From Candidatus Shapirobacteria bacterium (GTDB lineage Bacteria > Patescibacteriota > Microgenomatia > UBA12405), in the NCBI GenBank assembly GCA_003542615.1, contig DPKG01000005.1, positions 29,975 through 48,123 on the forward strand: DNA of 18,149 nucleotides, given 5' to 3'. The position numbers and the translations under genes are program-made. Below are positions 1 through 6,489 of this stretch, piece by piece (position 1 is the first letter of the stretch; each line of letters starts with the position of its first letter). The notes under the pieces are model-generated. The model was not told where the DNA came from, did not search any database, and worked only from the letters and a program-made list of their open reading frames with translations.

Positions 1-470
1 TGAACTCCGGTTTTGAGTCGGTGGAGTTGAAGTTTGGTAATTTTCCCCCTAATTTTGGCCAGATAGGTTTTGGCTAATTTATATCGAGGGTGAGTTAATT
101 TGAGGGTAAGATCACCATCGTTGGTGAGAAGAATTAATCCGGTGGTATTGTAATCGAGACGGCCAATTGGATACAGACGGGTTGGGAGTTTTACTAAATC
201 CAAAACGGTGGTCCTACCTTGACTATCTTTGGTAGTTGAGAGAACCATAAGGGGTTTGTTGAGAGCGATATATATTTTTTGTTGAACTTTAGGTTCTATT
301 TTACTGTCATCAAATTTTATAGTAACTTTTTGAGGATCGATTTTATCGCCTAATTGGGCTATTTTACCGTTGACGGTAATTCGACCTTGGCTTAAAAATC
401 TATCTATTTGACGACGGGAAGCTAAACCAAGAGAAGCAAGATATTTGTTAATGCGGATTGTTTGGTCCAT
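1..470 (-). CDS. RsuA/RluB-family rRNA pseudouridine synthase, partial (3' end outside window)
   Basis: Enzyme that isomerises a uridine in rRNA to pseudouridine. Reading down from the ATG at 468-470, the first ~45 residues form an S4-type RNA-binding domain (begins MDQTIRINKYLASLGLASRR). The catalytic domain follows with the family signature YPIGRLDYNTTGLILLTNDG, whose GRLD carries the catalytic Asp. About 156 residues are visible before the frame runs off the window, against a usual ~235-250, so the C-terminal third is missing only because of the window edge. The stop of the upstream nuclease lies 2 bases before this ATG, so the two are probably cotranscribed. A weak TATTTT (477-482) lies 6 bases before the ATG. 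RluB versus RsuA versus RluE cannot be settled here; the family call is secure. Confidence 0.9.
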   Translation of the reverse strand, partial: MDQTIRINKYLASLGLASRRQIDRFLSQGRITVNGKIAQLGDKIDPQKVTIKFDDSKIEPKVQQKIYIALNKPLMVLSTTKDSQGRTTVLDLVKLPTRLYPIGRLDYNTTGLILLTNDGDLTLKLTHPRYKLAKTYLAKIRGKITKLQLHRLKTGV

Positions 471-472
471 TT

Positions 473-1339
473 TTATAAAATAGTGCTATCAGGAATTTGA
501 TCAGTGTCTTTTTTGGGAAGAATATAGGTATCGGCTTTGAAATCGTCCAATCCAACAAACTCTCCTTCACCGTGGAGAATTCTCTCAAAAGGCAGACAAT
601 CACGACAGCCATCTTGAGGGCATTTAAATCTTTCAAGCGAACGGGCTAATTTGATTTGTTTGGCCACTTTAAGAACTTGTTGATGTGAATTTTCTAAGTC
701 GGGTAATTCTTTGGACTGAAGATCATCGCTTCTATCCAGATACCAATAACTGGCTTTTGAAACTTTTCTTTTTTGACAATTGTGAACCAGCAAATGATAG
801 ATGGGTAATTGAAGGCTCTCAACACTTTCATCATATTTGGAAGTTTTAAAGTCGATAATGTGGACACTGTCGGTATCGGATAGGTATTCCAGCCAATCAA
901 CTTTACCGCAGAGAATGATATTGTCGTCTTCTGAGAGCCAATAATACGGTAGATCCTGGGACATTTTAACTGAAAGGTTTTTGAGAGGACCGGGATTTTT
1001 GATAACACGTTGAATCATTTCAATACCCCGATTTTTATAAATGGTTTCATTTTGGGAATCGAGAAATCCGCCGTTTTTACCGGAAACTTTTTTCCATGAT
1101 TTTTCAAATTTTTCCAAAAGAGGTTGCTTGAAACGGGAAACAGTGGGCAAAACTGAGAGAGATTCTAAAACTTCGTGGACTGCTTGCCCCAAAGCTAAAG
1201 GGGGAGAAATAATTTTTATTTTATGACCGGTGGCGGGGTCTTTGTAAACATTTTGAAGATAATAAGCCCGAGGACATTTTAGAAATGTACTAATAGATGA
1301 GTGGGAGACCCAGACGGCAGTATATTTATCTTTAGGCAT
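473..1339 (-). CDS. PD-(D/E)XK (RecB/AddB/Cas4-like) nuclease with predicted Fe-S staple
   Basis: Stand-alone nuclease of the RecB-type PD-(D/E)XK superfamily, 288 aa, with no helicase domain. Visible motifs are GQAVHEVLE (His55), GKVDWLEYL (Asp148), IIDFKTSK (Asp163, Lys165) and LQLPIYH (Gln177), the order expected of a RecB-type metal site. Cys22 (FLKCPRAYY) together with Cys240, Cys245 and Cys248 near the C terminus reproduces the one-plus-three cysteine layout that binds a 4Fe-4S cluster in AddB and Cas4. No cas gene is nearby, so a repair or DNA-processing role is more likely than CRISPR adaptation; the partner helicase is not in the window. The ATG at 1337-1339 is preceded by an extended -10-like TGTTAACAT, consistent with a leaderless start. 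Cys144 is an extra cysteine next to the active site. Confidence 0.87.
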   Translation of the reverse strand: MPKDKYTAVWVSHSSISTFLKCPRAYYLQNVYKDPATGHKIKIISPPLALGQAVHEVLESLSVLPTVSRFKQPLLEKFEKSWKKVSGKNGGFLDSQNETIYKNRGIEMIQRVIKNPGPLKNLSVKMSQDLPYYWLSEDDNIILCGKVDWLEYLSDTDSVHIIDFKTSKYDESVESLQLPIYHLLVHNCQKRKVSKASYWYLDRSDDLQSKELPDLENSHQQVLKVAKQIKLARSLERFKCPQDGCRDCLPFERILHGEGEFVGLDDFKADTYILPKKDTDQIPDSTIL

Positions 1340-1345
1340 AAACTG

Positions 1346-1351
1346 ATGTTA
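1346..1351 (-). promoter_or_regulatory. -10 box for the RecB-like nuclease
   Basis: TAACAT with an upstream TGT (extended -10 form), ending 6 bases before the ATG. The hexamer matches TATAAT at 4 of 6 positions. The spacing puts transcription start at the A of the ATG. Confidence 0.4.
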
Positions 1352-1404
1352 ACAGATGAAGGAAGATACTAAAAGAGAGCAGTCAAACAGGATAAATTTT
1401 TAGT

Positions 1405-1410
1405 TATAAT
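1405..1410 (+). promoter_or_regulatory. -10 box for the LigT-like gene
   Basis: Perfect TATAAT, 7 bases before the ATG at 1418. There is no room for a ribosome binding site, so the transcript is probably leaderless. Confidence 0.6.
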
Positions 1411-1417
1411 TCAGGTA

Positions 1418-1924
1418 ATGAGTAAGCAATATTTTGTTGGGATAGGACTGGAAGAAAAGGATGACAGATTATTTTCTTTGGTAAAAAGACAGTTTAATGC
1501 AAAGGGAAATTTGAGCAGTCCGGCGCATATAAGCCTGACTCCCCCATTTGAGTTTTTTGATGAAAAAGAATTGATTGAGAGATTAAAAAATTGGGCTAGC
1601 AAAGAAAACGGATTTGAAGTTAAATTTGAAAAAGTAGGAAGATTTATCCAACCTAAATACGGAACTGTATTTATGTACCCGGAGAAGGCTGAAATAATAA
1701 AAAAACTGCAAAATAGTTTGATAAATAACTTAAAAGAAATTGAGCAAATTGGGGAATTTGTACCACATCTCACTTTGGCTCAAAGAGTTGATTTGGATAA
1801 AGTAGATAAGATAAAAAATGAAATTGAAATGATGGGTTTGAAATTAAATTTGAAGGTGAATAAAATTGTTTTGTATAAAAAGGAAAAAAATTGGGAGAAA
1901 TTTGAAGAATTTTTTCTACTATAA
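1418..1924 (+). CDS. 2'-5' RNA ligase / LigT-like 2H phosphoesterase
   Basis: Member of the 2H phosphoesterase superfamily, whose members cleave or form 2'-5' or cyclic phosphodiester bonds in RNA or nucleotides. Two HxTx-type motifs line the expected bilobal active site: HISL at residues 37-40, with Ser in place of the usual Thr, and HLTL at 117-120. Length is 168 aa, close to the normal ~170-190. The segments SPAHISLTPPF and FVPHLTLAQRV are typical of the bacterial family. The ATG follows a perfect TATAAT by 7 bases. The gene is divergent from the nuclease and 29 bases upstream of the small orphan, which has its own promoter. Its physiological substrate cannot be read from sequence. Confidence 0.85.
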   Translation: MSKQYFVGIGLEEKDDRLFSLVKRQFNAKGNLSSPAHISLTPPFEFFDEKELIERLKNWASKENGFEVKFEKVGRFIQPKYGTVFMYPEKAEIIKKLQNSLINNLKEIEQIGEFVPHLTLAQRVDLDKVDKIKNEIEMMGLKLNLKVNKIVLYKKEKNWEKFEEFFLL

Positions 1925-1938
1925 TCTTTATATTAGTT

Positions 1939-1947
1939 TGGTATAAT
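1939..1947 (+). promoter_or_regulatory. Extended -10 promoter for the 101-aa orphan
   Basis: TGGTATAAT, a perfect extended -10 element. The hexamer (1942-1947) ends 6 bases before the ATG at 1954, which predicts a leaderless transcript starting at the A of ATG. Confidence 0.65.
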
Positions 1948-1953
1948 AGCTTT

Positions 1954-2259
1954 ATGACCGAATGTAGGGTAAAGTATTATCCGACTGATAAGAAAAACCC
2001 TTATGGTTGGGAAAGCGGTGAGACTTGGGTAAGTCATGAAAAAGGAAAAAGAATAAAGATACTGATGGATCCAAAGGAAGATTGTGTAAGGTGGGTAAGA
2101 CATGAAGAAGACAAATATGGTGATGTGAGAGTTAGTGATCCGGGCAAACCGGGAAGAGGTAAAAGAGTCAGGGCGGGTGAAAACAAGGTGTTACAAATAT
2201 TTGACGGACAATTGACTTTGGAGATCGAACATATGAAAGGAAATGAAAATACTGTTTAA
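1954..2259 (+). CDS. Small charged protein of unknown function
   Basis: I do not recognise a family. The 101-residue product is hydrophilic with many charged and aromatic residues (KYYPTDKKNPYGWESGETW), a Lys/Arg/Gly-rich stretch (GKPGRGKRVRAG) and a final strand-like LQIFDGQLTLEIEH. There are two Cys (4 and ~44) and no signal peptide or membrane segment. The composition suggests a small beta-rich, possibly nucleic-acid-binding protein, but that is inference. The gene is supported as real by a perfect extended -10 promoter at leaderless spacing and by tight packing: its stop overlaps the stop of the convergent exonuclease by 4 bases (2256-2259). Confidence 0.65.
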   Translation: MTECRVKYYPTDKKNPYGWESGETWVSHEKGKRIKILMDPKEDCVRWVRHEEDKYGDVRVSDPGKPGRGKRVRAGENKVLQIFDGQLTLEIEHMKGNENTV

Positions 2260-2873
2260 AAAAGGCTGATTTGATCGGAAATATTGGATGATAGATTTTT
2301 GGGATAGGAAAAATCAACTTCAAAAGTCCGTGGAGTATTCCACTTGTCTTTGTATTTTAAAATCTTATTTTTGAGACCATAATCATAAACATCTTTGGTA
2401 ATTATGACGTCGGCTTCACAATAGTCTTTAAGTTTTTTGAGGCTTTGAGGAGTGTGTTGATTCCAATAAAGCACAGCATTGGTTCCAATATCAGTTTTTG
2501 ATTGACCGAGAGTTTCTTTGGCAATAGCGTCTAGAGACAGGCGAAAACCAAGAGATTGTTTGACGAAGTCCATAATGTCAAAATGATTTAATTTTTTAAA
2601 ATCATAGGTCGGACAAAAAGGATGCATGGCCGGAACGTCAAAATGAAGAGAATTAAAACCGATAATCCGGTCAACATTGGTAAATAATGGCCACATTTGG
2701 GGAAATTCATCTTCCCAAAAACTATTTATCTGTCCGCTGATTTCATTAAAATTATCGTCGATTTGGCGTTTGTAGAGAGAAACAATAGAAATACCCAGAT
2801 CGGAGGGATTATTGCCTTCGATTTCTTCAAATAGCTTTTTGGTTTCAATGTCAAAAATTATTTCAGTAAACAT
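2256..2873 (-). CDS. DEDD-family 3'-5' exonuclease (RNase H-like) with C-terminal clamp-binding motif
   Basis: RNase H-fold exonuclease of the DEDD type, similar to stand-alone YprB-like or PolB-exonuclease-like proteins. ExoI is FDIET (Asp8, Glu10), ExoII is GFNSLHFDVP (Asn74, Asp79), and ExoIII is YCEAD (Tyr151, Asp155), whose YxxxD spacing suggests the DEDDy subtype. The 205-residue protein ends in QISLF, which fits the bacterial sliding-clamp-binding pentapeptide (consensus close to QL[SD]LF) at the extreme C terminus after a short Asn/Ser-rich linker. This suggests it works on DNA at the clamp, as a proofreading or repair nuclease. No convincing promoter is visible at the usual spacing; TTGACC, 17 bases, TATCCT lies further upstream. 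The 3' end overlaps the convergent orphan by 4 bases. Confidence 0.82.
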   Translation of the reverse strand: MFTEIIFDIETKKLFEEIEGNNPSDLGISIVSLYKRQIDDNFNEISGQINSFWEDEFPQMWPLFTNVDRIIGFNSLHFDVPAMHPFCPTYDFKKLNHFDIMDFVKQSLGFRLSLDAIAKETLGQSKTDIGTNAVLYWNQHTPQSLKKLKDYCEADVIITKDVYDYGLKNKILKYKDKWNTPRTFEVDFSYPKNLSSNISDQISLF

Positions 2874-2942
2874 TTAAGTGGAACTAATAAATGGGAGATA
2901 TAAGGATAGTTTATTTTGATTTGGAGGTCAATTGGGTAAGAA

Positions 2943-3899
2943 TTATTTGATTAAAAGTTCCAGATTTGAGTAGTAGACAAAAATTAGAATGAGAATAATC
3001 CCCTCCCAGGATTCGAGACGTTTTTTGGTACTAATAAAAAGAATAAAAAGGCTAAGGATAAAGAAATACTCAAGACCGGAAAGATAAATGATACCAAGTT
3101 GGCCGGTGAAAATTATTGGTTGAATAATGGCAGAAATTCCGATAATAAGAGTTGCGTTGGTAACGCAGGAACCAATAATGCTGGCGGTAACCATACCGGG
3201 ATGATGTTTTTTGATGGCTTTAAGACTGAAAATAAGTTCAGGAAGTGAGGTGCCGACTGCGATAATAAAGAAGCCGATAAAGGTAATTGAAAATCCGAAA
3301 TACAGGGCAAGGAATTGGGCTTTGATGATTACTAATTGCGAGACAAGAATTAAAATTAATATCCAAAAGAGAAGGCTAATTAGAGTAGGAAGGGATTTAC
3401 GAGAAATTAGTTTTGGTCGGGGACGAAAAAGTTTGGGTGAAGTTGGTTTGGGGTGACTGAATATATTTTTGAGATAATAAATATAAATTATAAGCAAAAT
3501 AATGCCATCTAAACGGCTAACTATTCCATCTAGTGCCATAATAATTGGGACGAAACTTAAGAATAAGGGGCTAAAAAGTTTTTTGGGGTCGGAGTTATGG
3601 TGAAAGGGAAGAACTCTGGCAAAAACAGCGGTAATACCAATAATAATGGATATATTGGCGATATTTGAACCAATGGCATTACCATAAGCCAGTTGGGAAA
3701 GACCATTTAGAGAGGAGGAAATAGAAACCATTAATTCGGGAAGACTGGTAGCCAGAGCAATAATAAAGGCAGTAGCAGCGAATTGAGTAAGGTGGGTTAG
3801 ACGGGTGTAGTGTTCAAGTTTGGAAATAATTTTTTTGGTAACTTCGCCAAGAAGGTAGGTTCCAACTAAAAGTATTATCAAATTAATTAAAACCGTCAT
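2943..3899 (-). CDS. CaCA-family Na+/Ca2+ antiporter (YrbG-like)
   Basis: Polytopic inner-membrane cation/Ca2+ exchanger of 318 aa. The two diagnostic alpha repeats are present. Repeat 1 has ALATSLPELMVS (TSLPE at 51-55) and GNAIGSNIAN (73-79). Repeat 2 has AVGTSLPELIFS (GTSLPE at 216-221) and IIGSCVTNAT (243-248). Their acidic residues form the Ca2+ site in this family. About 10 hydrophobic segments flank a basic cytoplasmic loop near residues 148-170 (KPTSPKLFRPRPKLISRK). In repeat 2 the usual Asn after GS is Cys245, a small deviation. A -10-like TATTGT lies 6 bases before the ATG. Ion specificity (Na+, H+, K+ dependence) cannot be deduced. Confidence 0.9.
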   Translation of the reverse strand: MTVLINLIILLVGTYLLGEVTKKIISKLEHYTRLTHLTQFAATAFIIALATSLPELMVSISSSLNGLSQLAYGNAIGSNIANISIIIGITAVFARVLPFHHNSDPKKLFSPLFLSFVPIIMALDGIVSRLDGIILLIIYIYYLKNIFSHPKPTSPKLFRPRPKLISRKSLPTLISLLFWILILILVSQLVIIKAQFLALYFGFSITFIGFFIIAVGTSLPELIFSLKAIKKHHPGMVTASIIGSCVTNATLIIGISAIIQPIIFTGQLGIIYLSGLEYFFILSLFILFISTKKRLESWEGIILILIFVYYSNLELLIK

Positions 3900-3905
3900 A
3901 GATAA

Positions 3906-3911
3906 ACAATA
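3906..3911 (-). promoter_or_regulatory. -10-like box for the antiporter
   Basis: TATTGT, 6 bases before the ATG at 3897-3899. It is a weak match (4 of 6) but has the spacing seen at other starts in this window. Confidence 0.35.
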
Positions 3912-3935
3912 TCAAGAAATACTCGGAGAGTAAAT

Positions 3936-4532
3936 TTAAAGAAAATTAAAGCCGGATAAAAACTGATTACATTGGTTGTCGTTGGTTTGGTGGCAATATT
4001 TTCCGGTGATGGAAATAGTGTTTTGATTTAAGCGAAAAATAAAAAGCCGATAAATAATTTGGTCGTCTGATTGAGGTGAGGGGCTATGTAAGATGATTTC
4101 TTTGCCCTGATGATTGGATAAATAAATGTTGCTTTGTTGGAGGGTGACCAAACCGGGGTAGAGATTTTCGGCTATTTGATCATCAGTAGTAGTAAATTGC
4201 CAAAGACCAATATTCCAATGGATAGGTAATTGTTTGGGGTTGGCTTCGGTGACTAAAATTTGTAAAAGCCGGGGTGAATTATTAAAACTGTCTGCAGTTT
4301 TGATTTGCCAATTTTTTGGATAATAAAAACTAAATTGCTTGTCGGGTGAAAGATATTGATGGTAGGTTTTTGAATTTAGAGTGACGGGAGTTAAATTGAG
4401 GGGAGAAATTTTGGGGGATGGGGGTAAAAAAGGATGACGGGAACTATATAAGTGGGAATTGTAAAATATAAAGGTAAATAGCAAGGAAATGAAAGTAAGA
4501 AAAAAAAGAATTTTTAACTTTAATCTAGGCAC
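3936..4532 (-). CDS. Membrane-anchored extracytoplasmic protein, PsbP-like
   Basis: The first ~25 residues are a basic N terminus plus one hydrophobic segment (LKILFFLTFISLLFTFIFY) with no clear cleavage site or lipobox, so it is probably a membrane anchor. A Pro/Ser-rich spacer follows (PFLPPSPKISPLNLTPV). The remainder is a beta-rich domain opening with SPDKQFSFYYPKNWQI, the kind of sequence seen in PsbP-like and related small surface domains, where it usually has no assigned function. Two Cys (YCHQTNDNQC) near the C terminus could form a disulfide outside the cell. The start is GTG (4530-4532), chosen because TATACT sits exactly 6 bases before it. 198 aa. The family link is suggestive only. 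Confidence 0.68.
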   Translation of the reverse strand: MPRLKLKILFFLTFISLLFTFIFYNSHLYSSRHPFLPPSPKISPLNLTPVTLNSKTYHQYLSPDKQFSFYYPKNWQIKTADSFNNSPRLLQILVTEANPKQLPIHWNIGLWQFTTTDDQIAENLYPGLVTLQQSNIYLSNHQGKEIILHSPSPQSDDQIIYRLFIFRLNQNTISITGKYCHQTNDNQCNQFLSGFNFL

Positions 4533-4538
4533 GGTTTA

Positions 4539-4544
4539 AGTATA
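4539..4544 (-). promoter_or_regulatory. -10 box for the PsbP-like gene
   Basis: TATACT ending 6 bases before a GTG start. It supports GTG as the real start and predicts a leaderless transcript beginning at that codon. Confidence 0.6.
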
Positions 4545-4557
4545 GCTTAAATTAAAT

Positions 4558-5610
4558 CTAAATTATCCACATGGCGTCGCCAAAGGAGAAAAAGCGATAG
4601 TCGTTTTGGACGGCATAAAGATAGGCTTGGCCAATGAGTGAATCGGAAAAAATAGAAAATTTTTGAGGGGTGTTGGGGTGACTACAAAAAGCGTAGACTA
4701 ACATTAAAAGACTGGATTGAGGTAAATGAAAGTTGGTGATAAGACTGTCAACAAATTTAAATTTATAGGGAGGATAGATAAAAAGTTGAGTTGAGGTGGC
4801 AGTCGGATTGATGGCAAAACTTTCTAGGCAACGGGTAGTGGTAGTGCCAACAGCAGTTATTTTTTTGCCCGATTTTTTGGCATTATTTAACCGATTAATA
4901 GTATCGGGATCGATAAAATAAGATTCGGTGTGTAAAGTTTTGGATTTGAGATTTTCCAACCTGAGGGGCTGAAAAGTTCCCAGGCCAACATGGAGAGTGA
5001 CGTATTCAATCTGAACTCCCCTGTCGCTTAATTTTTTTAATAATTCTTTGGTGAAATGAAGTCCAGCGGTAGGAGCGGCACTGGATCCGGTATTTTTGGC
5101 GTAAATTGTTTGGTAATTTTGGCGTAAAATTTTTTCGGATTGAGAATTTTTGATATATGGAGGTATGGGGGTGTGGCCGAGTTGATTTAAGGATTGGTAA
5201 AATTCGGTTCCGAATTGGTTAAATTTTAGAGTGATCAGACCGGTATCAGGGTTGGAATCGATGATTTGGGCGGAAAGTAAGGAAGAAAAATTTAGCAAGA
5301 GACCGGATTTGAGACGGGGACGGGAAAGAGCCTCCAAGGTGTCTTGAGAAATTTGGTGAGCCAGTAAGATTTCAAAATGACCGCCGGTGGATTTTTGACC
5401 GAAAATTCGGGCAGGAAAAACTTTGGTTTGATTGAGGACTAAGACGTCGTTTTTGCCAAGATAATTTTCTATTTCAAAAAAATGATGGTCGGAAAGTTTT
5501 TGAGATGAGCGATCGACAAAGAGAAGTCGGGATTGGTCACGATTATTGAGCGGTTGATTGGCGATTTGATTTTTGGGGAGATGATAATCAAAATCAGTTG
5601 GATTTAGCAT
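4558..5610 (-). CDS. queA: S-adenosylmethionine:tRNA ribosyltransferase-isomerase QueA
   Basis: Catalyses transfer and isomerisation of the ribosyl group of S-adenosylmethionine onto preQ1 in tRNA, giving epoxyqueuosine at the wobble position of GUN anticodons. The 350 aa product is full length for the family. Typical segments are FDYHLPKNQIANQPL at the N terminus, LVLNQTKVFPARIFG, the AAPTAGLHFTKELL block, YVTLHVGLGTFQPL, TTTTRCLESFA, and the C-terminal FFSFGDAMWI. The substrate tRNA must first receive preQ1 from Tgt, which is not in this window. It lies 4 bases after the alkyltransferase gene but appears to have its own extended -10 (TGCTAAAAT) inside that gene's last codons, so it may be expressed independently. 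Confidence 0.95.
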   Translation of the reverse strand: MLNPTDFDYHLPKNQIANQPLNNRDQSRLLFVDRSSQKLSDHHFFEIENYLGKNDVLVLNQTKVFPARIFGQKSTGGHFEILLAHQISQDTLEALSRPRLKSGLLLNFSSLLSAQIIDSNPDTGLITLKFNQFGTEFYQSLNQLGHTPIPPYIKNSQSEKILRQNYQTIYAKNTGSSAAPTAGLHFTKELLKKLSDRGVQIEYVTLHVGLGTFQPLRLENLKSKTLHTESYFIDPDTINRLNNAKKSGKKITAVGTTTTRCLESFAINPTATSTQLFIYPPYKFKFVDSLITNFHLPQSSLLMLVYAFCSHPNTPQKFSIFSDSLIGQAYLYAVQNDYRFFSFGDAMWII

Positions 5611-5614
5611 GAAG

Positions 5615-5920
5615 CTATTTTAGCAAAAATTGGGAAAGATCGACTTTATTACCAATAAATTTGACACCTTCGGCTTCAAGTAATTTTCTTTTGGCGGATA
5701 GTCCACCAGAAGCGGAATAACCGTTGAGAGAACCGTCTATGGCGACCACCCGATGACAGGGAGTGCGGGGAGCGTCGGGGTTGACGGAGAGGGCGGCGCC
5801 GACGGCACGGGAAGCGCGGGGATTGCCGATTTTACGGGCGATTTGGCCATAGGTGGCGACTTTGCCTTTGGGGATGGATCTGGTGGCCGACCAGACGGCT
5901 TGTTGAAATTTGGTGGGCAT
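5615..5920 (-). CDS. Short methylated-DNA-protein-cysteine methyltransferase (Ogt/MGMT domain)
   Basis: Suicide repair protein that takes methyl groups from O6-methylguanine. The 101 aa hold only the C-terminal MGMT domain; the N-terminal RNase H-like ribonuclease-fold domain of Ogt/Ada-C is absent. Key elements are present: ATYGQIARKIG (recognition helix region, Tyr24), RASRAVGAAL (Arg38, arginine finger), and PCHRVV with the alkyl-acceptor Cys55. Because the Cys is retained it is a true methyltransferase rather than a Cys-less alkyltransferase-like protein. The start at ATG 5918-5920 follows TAAAAT by 5 bases. The middle of the gene (about 5740-5830) is far richer in G+C than its neighbours, a possible sign of transfer. 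Confidence 0.9.
   Translation of the reverse strand: MPTKFQQAVWSATRSIPKGKVATYGQIARKIGNPRASRAVGAALSVNPDAPRTPCHRVVAIDGSLNGYSASGGLSAKRKLLEAEGVKFIGNKVDLSQFLLK
5617..5622 (-). promoter_or_regulatory. Extended -10 box for queA
   Basis: TAAAAT preceded by TGC, ending 6 bases before the queA ATG. It lies within the last codons and stop of the upstream alkyltransferase gene, making it an operon-internal, leaderless-type promoter. Confidence 0.5.
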
Positions 5921-5925
5921 GGTTT

Positions 5926-5931
5926 ATTTTA
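5926..5931 (-). promoter_or_regulatory. -10 box for the alkyltransferase gene
   Basis: TAAAAT ending 5 bases before the ATG, within an AT-only stretch, so the match is less specific than others. Confidence 0.4.
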
Positions 5932-5943
5932 TTATTTTAATCA

Positions 5944-6489
5944 TTAATGTGGAATTAATTTTTCAAAAAAAATAGTATTTTTTCCATCTTCGTTTTCAAT
6001 ACCCATTTCCTTAAACCCAAGACTTTTGTATAGATTACATAATTTGGGCTCGTCTGCATCGGTATCAAGGCGTAATTTTTCAAAACCTCTTTTCTTCCCT
6101 TGTATTTCTGCGAATTCAATCATTTTTTTTGATAAACCGATACCTGAATAATTTCGATTAACACAAAGCCAGTGAATGTACAGAGCTTTTTTGGGATAAT
6201 TACCGTCGACGCTTTTCCAGCTTTGGTTTCGTTCGGTCTCTTGAAGTATGACTGATGCGACAGGTTTATTATCAATAATGGCAACAAAATATTCATTTGG
6301 TTCGGAGTGTTGAAGAAGAAAATCCTGGTTCATATTTTTCGGATCCCACCAGGTTGCGTAATTCAGGCCATTGGATTTCATCCAACTAGCAACTTGATAC
6401 ATGAGTTCGACACCCAGATCCATATCCTGAACTATTTTTATTTGATCTTTGAGTTTTTGCTTGTAGGTGTCGGTAATTGGTTGATTCAT
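5944..6489 (-). CDS. GNAT-family N-acetyltransferase
   Basis: 181-residue acyltransferase using acetyl-CoA. The acetyl-CoA-binding motif A is IHWLCVNRNYSGIGLSKKMI; residues 113-118 give N-Y-S-G-I-G where the consensus is Q/R-x-x-G-x-G/A. It is followed by FAEIQGKKRGFEKLRLDTDADEPKLCNLYKSLGF, a typical motif B with the Y-x-x-x-G-F ending. The substrate is not predictable. The ATG overlaps the TGA of the Y-family polymerase (ATGA, 6486-6489), suggesting coupling, yet a TAAAAT ends 6 bases before the ATG, so it may also have its own leaderless promoter. Confidence 0.88.
   Translation of the reverse strand: MNQPITDTYKQKLKDQIKIVQDMDLGVELMYQVASWMKSNGLNYATWWDPKNMNQDFLLQHSEPNEYFVAIIDNKPVASVILQETERNQSWKSVDGNYPKKALYIHWLCVNRNYSGIGLSKKMIEFAEIQGKKRGFEKLRLDTDADEPKLCNLYKSLGFKEMGIENEDGKNTIFFEKLIPH

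Noticed and set aside
448..636. 62-aa reading frame antisense to the nuclease and pseudouridine synthase genes.
   Set aside because: It is a shadow of two well-supported genes on overlapping sequence and has no recognisable protein features.
1411..1773. 120-aa minus-strand frame opposite the LigT-like gene.
   Set aside because: Phe/Ser/Leu-rich composition typical of the complement of AT-rich coding DNA; the plus-strand product has both catalytic HxTx motifs.
5753..5947. Gly-rich 64-aa plus-strand frame antisense to the alkyltransferase.
   Set aside because: The Gly/Asp repetition arises from the complement of the GC-rich Ala/Arg codons; no promoter or start signal.
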